From Tannerella sp. (GTDB lineage: Bacteria; Bacteroidota; Bacteroidia; Bacteroidales; Tannerellaceae), in the NCBI GenBank assembly GCA_031277235.1, contig JAITMT010000277.1, forward strand, positions 1-9,565: DNA of 9,565 nt. The letters are read 5' to 3'. Below, piece after piece: positions 1 through 5,866 of the stretch. The position numbers were made by a program, and so were the translations under genes. Each line of letters starts with the position of its first letter. Positions within the stretch are counted from its first letter, which is position 1. Below the pieces are notes generated by a model that worked only from the letters and a program-made list of their open reading frames with translations, had not been told where the DNA came from and ran no database searches.

Positions 1-120
1 TTCGAGACCGGCAAACTGACGCTCGAAGATTTGGTGGAATATGCCGGAAAAGCCGGCGAGCCGAAACAAATCAGCGGCAAGCAGGAACTGTATGAATCCT
101 TGATTAATATGTACATTTAA
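1..120 (+). CDS. xylA: Xylose isomerase, C-terminal end (partial)
   Basis: Frame 1 is open from the window edge to a TAA at 118-120 and encodes the last 39 residues of a protein whose start lies outside the window. The tail contains LTLEDLVEYA followed by ISGKQELYESLINMYI. This matches the family C-terminus (E. coli XylA has a similar SGRQE-LENLVNHYL ending), and Bacteroides xylose isomerases end almost the same way. The enzyme interconverts D-xylose and D-xylulose in the cytoplasm with divalent metal ions; the catalytic residues are outside the window. The xylose symporter gene downstream on the same strand supports the call and suggests one xylose operon. Only the tail is visible, so the identification rests on this motif plus context. 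Confidence 0.85.
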   Translation, partial: FETGKLTLEDLVEYAGKAGEPKQISGKQELYESLINMYI

Positions 121-133
121 ATATTGTGTAGTC

Positions 134-170
134 GTTTAGTTGTTTAATCGTTTAGTTGTTCAGTTGTTTT
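134..170 (+). repeat. Left array of 8-base repeats (inverted partner of 525-596)
   Basis: Four and a half copies of an octamer run in register: GTTTAGTT, GTTTAATC, GTTTAGTT, GTTCAGTT, GTTTT. The array begins 14 bases after the xylA stop and ends directly at the ATG of the four-helix-bundle gene. Bases 129-160 are the reverse complement of 534-565, with one mismatch (140 against 554) and one G-U pair (131 with 563), so the two arrays can form a stem of about 32 base pairs in the transcript. Confidence 0.9.
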
Positions 171-542
171 ATGGATTATCAATATGGTTTCGAGAAATTG
201 GAAGTTTGGCAGGATGCACGAAAATTTGTTTCTGAAATATATTTGATAACCGGGCAATTCCCAAGTGAAGAAAAATATGCTCTCACTTCACAGATTTGTA
301 GAGCCGCCGTATCAATAGTTTCCAATATCGCCGAAGGCGTAAGCAGGAAAACATCAAAAGAAAAGTTACGTTTTCTTGAAATTGCATACGGCTCACTCAT
401 GGAGGTTTATTGCCAATTAAATATTGCATTGGATTTAAAATACGTTACAACAGAACAATTTGAAATGTTAAAATCAACAACAACAATGATTTCAAACAAA
501 TTGAATGCACTAAGCAGAGCATTTGAACGATTAAACAACTAA
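171..542 (+). CDS. Four-helix-bundle protein (23S rRNA intervening-sequence protein family)
   Basis: This 123-residue protein carries the hallmarks of the four-helix-bundle family that includes proteins encoded in 23S rRNA intervening sequences, and that is related to the accessory protein Avd of diversity-generating retroelements. The N-terminus has FEKLEVWQDARKF. A central helix has FPSEEKYALTSQI leading to SNIAEG, and a later helix has FLEIAYGSLMEVYCQL. Length is normal for the family. The frame is open upstream to a TTG at 156, but ATG at 171 is preferred because the upstream bases belong to the repeat array. The last codons and the TAA lie inside the right repeat array. Family members are small, basic, pentamer-forming and can bind nucleic acid, but the cellular role is not settled. 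It lies between xylA and xylE on the same strand, with no functional link to xylose apparent. Confidence 0.88.
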   Translation: MDYQYGFEKLEVWQDARKFVSEIYLITGQFPSEEKYALTSQICRAAVSIVSNIAEGVSRKTSKEKLRFLEIAYGSLMEVYCQLNIALDLKYVTTEQFEMLKSTTTMISNKLNALSRAFERLNN

Positions 543-596
543 ACGATTAAACACCTAAACGATTAAACGATTAAACACCTAAACAACCAAACAATG
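525..596 (+). repeat. Right array of 8-base repeats reaching the xylE start codon
   Basis: Nine octamers run in register from 525: GAACGATT, AAACAACT, AAACGATT, AAACACCT, AAACGATT twice, AAACACCT, AAACAACC and AAACAATG. The first two encode the end of the four-helix-bundle protein and its stop codon. The last contains the ATG of xylE, so the whole leader between the two genes is repeat. Bases 534-565 pair with 129-160 (see the left array). Because the unit repeats, register shifts of 8 or 16 bases would also pair partially. Confidence 0.9.
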
Positions 597-1982
597 AGTA
601 AGCAGTACAATTCAACTTACATTATTGTAATCACCCTGGTAGCCACGCTCGGAGGATTGCTATTCGGGTATGATACGGCTGTGATTTCCGGGACGGTAGA
701 ATCGCTGGAGGAATACATGATTCTGCCCAACGAATTGGGCAAATTTGCCTTGGGCGCAACGGTTTCGAGCGCCTTAATAGGCTGTATCATAGGCGGATTA
801 CTCTCCGGGATTTTATCTTCCCGTCTGGGCAGGAAAAAATCCCTGATGGTGGCTGCCGTTCTATTTTTAATAGCCGCGCTGGGTTCGGCTTTCCCTGAAT
901 TTCCTTTTTTCACACACGGAAAAAGTTCGATGGGCGTGCTTTGGGCTTTCAATTTCTACCGGATTATCGGCGGAATCGGCGTAGGTTTGGCTTCGGCGGT
1001 TTGTCCGATGTATATCGGTGAAATTGCGCCCGCTTCGATTCGGGGACGCCTGGTTTCGTTCAATCAGTTTGCCATTATTTTCGGTATGCTGGTGGTTTAT
1101 TTTGTGAATTGGGGCATTGCCAAAGGGCAGACGGCGGACTGGATTCACGCGACGGGCTGGCGCTACATGTTCCTTTCCGGAGCGATTCCTTCCGTGCTGT
1201 TCGGATTTTTGCTGTTCTTAGTTCCCGAAACGCCCCGTTTCCTGAGCCTGATTCGTCAGGACGTCAAGGCGTTGAGCGTTCTGGAAAAAATCAACGGTAC
1301 CAAAGAACGGGCAGCCGCGATTTTGAAGGAAATTCAAGCCACGCTCGGAGAATCCGTTAAGAGTAAACTGACTGCTTACGGAGTAAAAGTTATTCTGATC
1401 GGTATTTTAATCTCTGTGTTCCAGCAGTTTGTAGGTATCAACGTGGCATTGTACTATGCTCCCGAAATCTTCAAAAGCATGGGCGCCGAGACGGATTCTG
1501 CGATGATGCAAACCATTGTAATGGGCTTTGTGAATGTCGTATTCACCGTTTTGGCAATTCTGACGGTGGACAAATGGGGACGAAAACCTTTACTGATAAC
1601 GGGTTCCATTGGAATGGCAGTCGGAATGTTTGCCATATCCATACTCGCATTCAACAACATCATCGGTATCAGCACGTTGGTGTTCATCATCATTTACACG
1701 GCGTCTTTCATGATGTCGTGGGGACCGATTTGCTGGGTGTTGATATCCGAAATTTTTCCAAACAGGATTCGCGGACAGGCTGTTGCCATCGCCGTTGCGG
1801 CGCAATGGGCGGCAAATTACTTCATATCTTCGACCTATCCGCCCATGATGGATTTCAGCAGCGGAATGACCTATGGATTCTACGGTACCATGGCAGTTCT
1901 TTCCGCCATCTTCGTCTGGAAATGGGTGCCCGAAACCAAAGGCAAAACCCTCGAAGACATGGAGAATCTCTGGAAAAGATAA
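594..1982 (+). CDS. xylE: D-xylose/proton symporter, MFS sugar porter
   Basis: A 462-residue inner-membrane transporter of the sugar-porter branch of the major facilitator superfamily, with twelve expected membrane segments. Visible family motifs are GYDTAVISGT (26-34), GRKKS (79-83), YRIIGGIGVGLAS (122-134), PETPR (211-215), QQFVGIN (277-283), WGRKPL (328-333), and PETKGKTLE (446-454). Residues that bind xylose in E. coli XylE have counterparts at a constant offset of 11 or 10: Q158, Q277, Q278, N283, W381 and Q404. The proton-coupling aspartate matches D27. It is slightly shorter than the 491-residue E. coli protein. The ATG lies in the last octamer of a repeat array, so there is no Shine-Dalgarno sequence. 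It probably shares a transcript with xylA, and a terminator hairpin follows. Substrate confidence is high because of the conserved site and the neighbour xylA. Confidence 0.93.
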   Translation: MSKQYNSTYIIVITLVATLGGLLFGYDTAVISGTVESLEEYMILPNELGKFALGATVSSALIGCIIGGLLSGILSSRLGRKKSLMVAAVLFLIAALGSAFPEFPFFTHGKSSMGVLWAFNFYRIIGGIGVGLASAVCPMYIGEIAPASIRGRLVSFNQFAIIFGMLVVYFVNWGIAKGQTADWIHATGWRYMFLSGAIPSVLFGFLLFLVPETPRFLSLIRQDVKALSVLEKINGTKERAAAILKEIQATLGESVKSKLTAYGVKVILIGILISVFQQFVGINVALYYAPEIFKSMGAETDSAMMQTIVMGFVNVVFTVLAILTVDKWGRKPLLITGSIGMAVGMFAISILAFNNIIGISTLVFIIIYTASFMMSWGPICWVLISEIFPNRIRGQAVAIAVAAQWAANYFISSTYPPMMDFSSGMTYGFYGTMAVLSAIFVWKWVPETKGKTLEDMENLWKR

Positions 1983-2007
1983 GGAATTGTTTTTGAAACA
2001 GGAGAGA

Positions 2008-2037
2008 AAAAAAGGTCGGATTATTTCGACCTTTTTT
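2008..2037. terminator. Bidirectional hairpin terminator
   Basis: An 11-base-pair stem, AAAAAAGGTCG (2008-2018) with CGACCTTTTTT (2027-2037), encloses an 8-base loop. The T-run on the plus strand follows xylE by about 25 bases. The A-run gives a T-run on the minus strand, about 30 bases beyond the hicB stop. It therefore fits as shared terminator for the converging xylE and hicAB transcripts. Confidence 0.85.
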
Positions 2038-2067
2038 CTTATAGTCTTTCTTTGAACCGGTACGCTA

Positions 2068-2409
2068 CTACGCTTCCTGCAAACGGCGTTCCAAAGAATC
2101 GCAAATGATTGAGTTGATACTGACCTGTTTATCCTTCGCCAGCATTGCTATCTTGCGATGTATTTCCGACGGGATGCGGATGTTTAATATTCCCGAATAC
2201 GGCTTTTTGGGTTTAATACCTTTTTCTTTACAAAATTCGAGATAGAAATCTATTGAACCTTTGAAGTCTTCATACAGTTCTGACGCCGTTTCGCCTTCGT
2301 ATGTAATGCGTGTTTCCTTTCCGAGTCCGAGTACTTTGCCAAAAAAGCAATTATCTGCCTTGCTGTACTCTATACTGCCTGAATATCCGTTGTATTCCAA
2401 TCTTTCCAT
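2068..2409 (-). CDS. hicB: HicB family antitoxin
   Basis: A 113-residue protein with the two-part HicB layout. Residues about 5-70 form the partly degraded RNase H-like domain: YSGSIEYSKADNCFFGKV, then an acidic GETASELYEDFKGSIDFYLE segment. Residues about 72-110 look like a ribbon-helix-helix DNA-binding domain (GILNIRIPSEIHRKIAMLAK, then SINSIICDSLERRL). HicB proteins neutralise the partner toxin by direct binding, and the DNA-binding domain represses the operon. The gene starts 8 bases after the hicA stop on the same strand, in the common toxin-first order. The palindrome over the hicA promoter is its likely operator. ATG at 2409 is the natural start; no Shine-Dalgarno is seen. Confidence 0.85.
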   Translation of the reverse strand: MERLEYNGYSGSIEYSKADNCFFGKVLGLGKETRITYEGETASELYEDFKGSIDFYLEFCKEKGIKPKKPYSGILNIRIPSEIHRKIAMLAKDKQVSINSIICDSLERRLQEA

Positions 2410-2417
2410 AATATATG

Positions 2418-2675
2418 TTATTTTGTAATAAATTCATTATCTGTTAGAAAAGCCCTTATTTCTTCCATACTTGCTTCTTTCATAATGTTTTTCGGATGTG
2501 GCTTGTGCATGATATAATGTTTACTTCCGTTTGAAAATAGCACCCGCGACCCCGATGTTTTCCCCTTGTTATTCAAATCAAAACCGAAATAACCGAATAA
2601 TCTTACCGCTTCGTCAAAAGTAAAATCTTTCGGCTGCCTCTTAAACCGTTCTATCAGTTTATCTTTCGTACTCAT
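2418..2675 (-). CDS. hicA: HicA family toxin (mRNA interferase)
   Basis: An 85-residue protein matching the HicA toxin, a small double-stranded-RNA-binding-like fold that cleaves mRNA. An N-terminal helix (about 3-12) is followed by DFTFDEAVRLFGYFGFDL, then the strand motif KTSGSRVLF (39-47) and HKPHP (57-61), and a final helix. In the E. coli form the catalytic histidine sits in a GSH motif. Here that site reads GSR, and histidines 57 and 60 are the candidate catalytic residues, as in the common Bacteroidota subgroup. It lies directly upstream of hicB and has its own promoter about 20 bases before the ATG. It stands between the xylose unit and the oxidoreductase operon as an independent module. 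Confidence 0.85.
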   Translation of the reverse strand: MSTKDKLIERFKRQPKDFTFDEAVRLFGYFGFDLNNKGKTSGSRVLFSNGSKHYIMHKPHPKNIMKEASMEEIRAFLTDNEFITK

Positions 2676-2694
2676 TGCCTTTTGAATTACGGCA

Positions 2695-2725
2695 CAAAGG
2701 TACTGAATTTAGTACTATAATTCAA
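2695..2725 (-). promoter_or_regulatory. hicAB promoter (Bacteroidetes type)
   Basis: On the minus strand, TTG (2725-2723), a 20-base spacer and TACCTTTG (2702-2695) match the Bacteroidetes -33 and -7 elements. The -7 box ends about 20 bases before the hicA ATG, giving a very short leader. Confidence 0.75.
2704..2724. promoter_or_regulatory. Candidate HicB operator palindrome
   Basis: TGAATT (2704-2709), the perfect palindrome TAGTACTA (2710-2717), one base, and AATTCA (2719-2724) make a near-symmetric site. It fills the spacer between the -33 and -7 boxes. Bound protein would block RNA polymerase, as expected for autoregulation by a ribbon-helix-helix antitoxin. Binding is inferred. Confidence 0.55.
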
Positions 2726-2811
2726 TTTTTTTGGCGATTTTTTTTAATGTTTACACGGTCTTCATGGGATATCCACAGAATTGCAAAATAGCATAAACCT
2801 TATCCCCTACC

Positions 2812-4110
2812 CTATCCCGGAAACCTCCACGGCGCGCGGTAAGCCGGTTTGATAAACCGGTCGGCTTCGGGTGCGGCTTTGAATGCTTTTGCGGCGTCAT
2901 CGTATGTCAGAGCCGTGTTCAACCGGGCGGCAATGTTGCCCAGATGGGCGTATTTGGCGCAGAGACTTCCGTTTTCGATGGTACAAGCCGTATTGAAATT
3001 GCGGGTTTTCACACATTCCACAAAATTCCGGACATGCAGTTTATGATCCTGATAGTCTGCATCTACCTTGATTTCAGGCGTTTTGTCCTTTTCGGGATAG
3101 ACGACCCAATTGTCGCGGTCGGCTACGAGCGTGCCGTTCGTTCCCTTGAAAAGCACTCCGTAAGGGCGATTGTACGGACCCGTTTCCACGCCGGCGCTGT
3201 GTTCCCAACTCATGATGCAGTCGTCGAACAGATAACTTACGGTCTGTGAATCAAACGTTTCATGCGCTCCCTGCGGATAGTAGAATTTGCCGCCGGTCGC
3301 CAGGATTTTGTCGGGCATTCCGGTAACGTTCAGCCCCCAGAGACCCATGTCCAGCAAATGGACGCCCCAGTCGGTCATCAAGCCGCCGCCGTAGTCCCAA
3401 AACATGCGCCAACTCCCGTGAAAGCGACTCGGATTGAATGTCCGTTCAGGCGCCGGACCGAGCCATGTTTCAAAGTCAACTCCTTCAGGAACAGGAGTAT
3501 CCGCTTGCGGCTTCACGGCGGCATAACTGAAATTAGCCCAGATATGCACCCTGCCGACGGTTCCAAGTTTCCCGGAACGCAGATATTCAACCATTTGCTG
3601 CCAGTGACCGCTACTGCGCTGCTGCTGCCCGACCTGAACGACCCGTTTAAATTTTTGAGCCGCCGCCACCATCGCGTCACATTCGGCAAGGCTGTTTGCG
3701 ATCGGTTTCTCGACGTACACATCCTTGCCTGCCGCGCAGGCGTCCGTCATTTGCAGACAGTGCCAGTGGTCGGGCGTTCCGATGATCACGGCGTCTATAT
3801 CCTTATTTTCGAGCATTTTACGGTAATCGCCATACAGCGCCGGTTTCTTCCTGCCTTGCTTTTCGAGTTCTGCCGCCCGATTGTTCAATACCGTTTGGTC
3901 TATGTCACACAAAGCCACACATTCTACTTCGTTGGTTATCAGCATGTCTGACAGATCTCCCCAGCCCATGCTCCTGCAACCGATCAGGGCTACATGCAGT
4001 TTTTCGTTGGCTGAGACTTTTCCGAGCGCGCCAATGTTCAAGGTCGGCAAAGCGAAACCGGCTGCCGCCGCCGTTTTTAAGAAATTACGTCTTGTCAAAT
4101 ACATCTTCAT
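2812..4110 (-). CDS. Tat-exported Gfo/Idh/MocA family oxidoreductase
   Basis: A 432-residue NAD(P)-dependent sugar or polyol dehydrogenase-like protein. The N-terminus has a twin-arginine signal (TRRNFLKTAAAAGFALP, from residue 6), so it is probably exported folded with its cofactor. A Rossmann segment follows (VALIGCRSMGWGDL, about 40-53), then the EKP motif (134-136) with the lysine expected at the active site, and GGGLMTDWGVHLLD (241-254) in the C-terminal substrate domain. Length is typical of the exported Bacteroidota branch. The frame begins at ATG 4110; the ATG at 4104 is equally possible. It lies 21 bases after the TIM-barrel gene, so the two form an operon. In some Bacteroidota, such pairs oxidise glycosides at carbon 3 before cleavage. 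That role is possible here, but the substrate cannot be read from the sequence. Confidence 0.85.
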   Translation of the reverse strand: MKMYLTRRNFLKTAAAAGFALPTLNIGALGKVSANEKLHVALIGCRSMGWGDLSDMLITNEVECVALCDIDQTVLNNRAAELEKQGRKKPALYGDYRKMLENKDIDAVIIGTPDHWHCLQMTDACAAGKDVYVEKPIANSLAECDAMVAAAQKFKRVVQVGQQQRSSGHWQQMVEYLRSGKLGTVGRVHIWANFSYAAVKPQADTPVPEGVDFETWLGPAPERTFNPSRFHGSWRMFWDYGGGLMTDWGVHLLDMGLWGLNVTGMPDKILATGGKFYYPQGAHETFDSQTVSYLFDDCIMSWEHSAGVETGPYNRPYGVLFKGTNGTLVADRDNWVVYPEKDKTPEIKVDADYQDHKLHVRNFVECVKTRNFNTACTIENGSLCAKYAHLGNIAARLNTALTYDDAAKAFKAAPEADRFIKPAYRAPWRFPG

Positions 4111-4131
4111 TCATTTTTAATTGGTTAATTT

Positions 4132-4986
4132 TCAAAATCTTAATACCGACAAATACTGTGCGGAGGCGGTAACGCATTCTTTCGGATTTTCCGGGCGGTC
4201 GTGTTCCACGATGAAATGTTTCACGCCCGCCGTCTTGTTCAACTTGAATATTTCGGGGAAATCAATTTGCCCCGCGCCGACGCAGGCAAAACTTTTTTCA
4301 GGCGTTTTGTCCATGTCCTTGACGTGATATACGGGAAAGCGTCCCGGATATTTTTGAATGTATTCCACGGCAGATTGCCCGCCCTTGGTAATCCAGTAGA
4401 GGTCGAGTTCGATGCTCACGTTCTTTTTGTCCAGGTGAGCCATCAGTATGTCAAAAGGCATCTGTCCGCCAACGGGCTTAAATTCAATGTCGTGGTTGTG
4501 GTACAGCAACGGCAATCCGCTTTTCCGGCAGATTTCACCGCCTTTATTCAACTTTTCGGCGACCTGTTTCCAGTCGTCCGATTTCTTGTTTTTGCCGTCG
4601 TCCGTCCAGGGCCAGTAGCAAACGATATATTTCATTCCCAGCGATTTACAGTTCTCAATATCCTTCTTCAACTGCTCCGCGTTGTCCATAGCCTGCATGG
4701 AGGTGGGACCGATGAGGGGATTGAGTTTCAGTTCTTTCAGTAACTTTTTCAATTCGGGGATTCCCATTCCGAAATCGCCTCCAAATTCGAGGTCTCTGTA
4801 TCCCAGCCGGGCTATCTCGCGCAATGCTTCCCGCGGGTTTTCCTTCACCCAGGCGCCTCCCGTGTTTCCGGTAATGATTCCGAACGAAGGCAGTTTTTTC
4901 TTCGCCTGCTGCGCCTGCAGTATCCCCGGAAACGATATGGCTGCCACCGCCGCGCCTGCTGTTTTGATAAATGTACGTCTTTGCAT
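4132..4986 (-). CDS. Tat-exported sugar phosphate isomerase/epimerase-like TIM-barrel protein
   Basis: A 284-residue protein of the xylose isomerase-like TIM-barrel (AP endonuclease 2) superfamily. A twin-arginine signal (RRTFIKTAGAAVAA) opens it, then ALREIARLGYRDLEF (54-68), LLYHNHDIEFK (160-170), SIELDLYW (191-198), YHVKDMD (220-226) and IVEHD (259-263). The histidines and acidic residues in these motifs are the usual metal ligands and catalytic groups. The frame stays open upstream to 5091, but ATG at 4986 is chosen. It places the signal peptide at the N-terminus, and the promoter at 5024-5054 lies just upstream. It is the first gene of an operon with the Gfo/Idh/MocA gene. Family members catalyse isomerisation, epimerisation or hydration; which applies here is unknown. 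Confidence 0.83.
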   Translation of the reverse strand: MQRRTFIKTAGAAVAAISFPGILQAQQAKKKLPSFGIITGNTGGAWVKENPREALREIARLGYRDLEFGGDFGMGIPELKKLLKELKLNPLIGPTSMQAMDNAEQLKKDIENCKSLGMKYIVCYWPWTDDGKNKKSDDWKQVAEKLNKGGEICRKSGLPLLYHNHDIEFKPVGGQMPFDILMAHLDKKNVSIELDLYWITKGGQSAVEYIQKYPGRFPVYHVKDMDKTPEKSFACVGAGQIDFPEIFKLNKTAGVKHFIVEHDRPENPKECVTASAQYLSVLRF

Positions 4987-5023
4987 GGTATGTTTTTTTA
5001 ATTTGAGGTTTATGAATTTTGTG

Positions 5024-5054
5024 CAAAAGTAGATGAAAGTTTTGGGATTTCCAA
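5024..5054 (-). promoter_or_regulatory. Promoter of the TIM-barrel/oxidoreductase operon
   Basis: On the minus strand, TTG (5054-5052), a 20-base spacer and TACTTTTG (5031-5024) match the Bacteroidetes promoter. The -7 box lies 37 bases before the ATG at 4986. A perfect 10-base palindrome, AGCACGTGCT (5054-5063), abuts the -33 element and could be a regulator site. Confidence 0.7.
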
Positions 5055-5158
5055 GCACGTGCTGTTTTTTATGAGAATGTAGATTATACAAATTGTGTCC
5101 AAAAGACTTCTGCTTTATATTTAGCTTATGAAGCGGAATGCTCGCCGAACAAGGGTTT

Positions 5159-5689
5159 CTACCTTCTCTGCTGTTTACTGACTTTTTCCTTTTTATACCA
5201 AATTTTGTATTTTTCGGGAATTAAATGATTGATTTTTTCAACTACAAATCCTATTTCAACCAAATAGTAATTTGACGCACTAACAGTTTTATTTCCTAAA
5301 TTGACACTTATATAATATCCGTCCATTATACCGGGAGTATAGTAGTCTTCTTTTAAAGTATCCATATTGATAATTGATAATTCATCCAATATGTCCTGCG
5401 ATAATTGCGTTTCATAAACAACCGAATCAGGCAGTAACTCAAAACTAATATCTGAAATTTTCAGATTTTTATCGGTTATTTCATATTTCATCTTATAAAA
5501 ACTGATAGGAACACCATAGATTAAAGTCAAATGAAATGGTTCTACAACATCCATCGCTTTGATAGAATCACCTGTTGCAGTATGTATTTCTGCATTGGCT
5601 AATTGATTTGATTTGCGAGTACAGGAAATAAAAAAAATCAGAAACAATAAGAAAAATATAATTTTCTTTTGTGTTAATATTATTGTCAT
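5159..5689 (-). CDS. Small lipoprotein of unknown function
   Basis: I do not recognise this protein. From ATG 5689 it has 176 residues. The first 23 form a lipoprotein signal: a lysine pair, the hydrophobic run IIFFLLFLIFFIS, then a cysteine as the lipid-attachment site. Starts at 5698 and 5725 are in frame, but they would lengthen the signal to 26 and 35 residues. The mature part contains EPFHLTLIYGVPISFYKMKYEIT and alternating strand-like segments, and ends in a basic KKEKVSKQQRR tail, suggesting a small beta-rich periplasmic or membrane-anchored domain. It has its own promoter (5775-5804) and a leader of about 80 bases. The DNA is more AT-rich than its sugar-metabolism neighbours, hinting at a separate origin. 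No functional link to the neighbours can be shown. Confidence 0.7.
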   Translation of the reverse strand: MTIILTQKKIIFFLLFLIFFISCTRKSNQLANAEIHTATGDSIKAMDVVEPFHLTLIYGVPISFYKMKYEITDKNLKISDISFELLPDSVVYETQLSQDILDELSIINMDTLKEDYYTPGIMDGYYISVNLGNKTVSASNYYLVEIGFVVEKINHLIPEKYKIWYKKEKVSKQQRR

Positions 5690-5774
5690 TCCTTGCATAT
5701 TTTGTTTATTAATTTTGAAAATCACAGTCTAATATAAAATTGCCATAATTATTTGATTTTATTGATTAATCTCG

Positions 5775-5804
5775 CAAAGATAGCGATTATTTTGGATTGT
5801 GCAA
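5775..5804 (-). promoter_or_regulatory. Promoter of the lipoprotein gene
   Basis: On the minus strand, TTG (5804-5802), a 19-base spacer and TATCTTTG (5782-5775) match the Bacteroidetes consensus. The site lies in the 140-base gap between the glycoside hydrolase stop and the lipoprotein start. Confidence 0.65.
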
Positions 5805-5866
5805 TATTTGGAAAAATTTTTTCATGGTGAAGTGTATTTAGACTTATAACGCTTGTTTCAACCGGT

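Noticed and set aside
525..596. Octamer array as a CRISPR-like array
   Set aside because: Units are contiguous and only 8 bases long, with no spacers.
2785..2820. Minus-strand G-runs just after the oxidoreductase stop as a G-quadruplex
   Set aside because: Only three runs of three or more G are present, with a fourth of two. The evidence is too weak to call.
3262..3951. A 229-codon plus-strand open frame within the oxidoreductase gene
   Set aside because: Antisense shadow of a well-supported Gfo/Idh/MocA gene, with no family features.
4987..5091. N-terminal extension of the TIM-barrel protein
   Set aside because: It would bury the twin-arginine signal 35 residues in and overlap the promoter.
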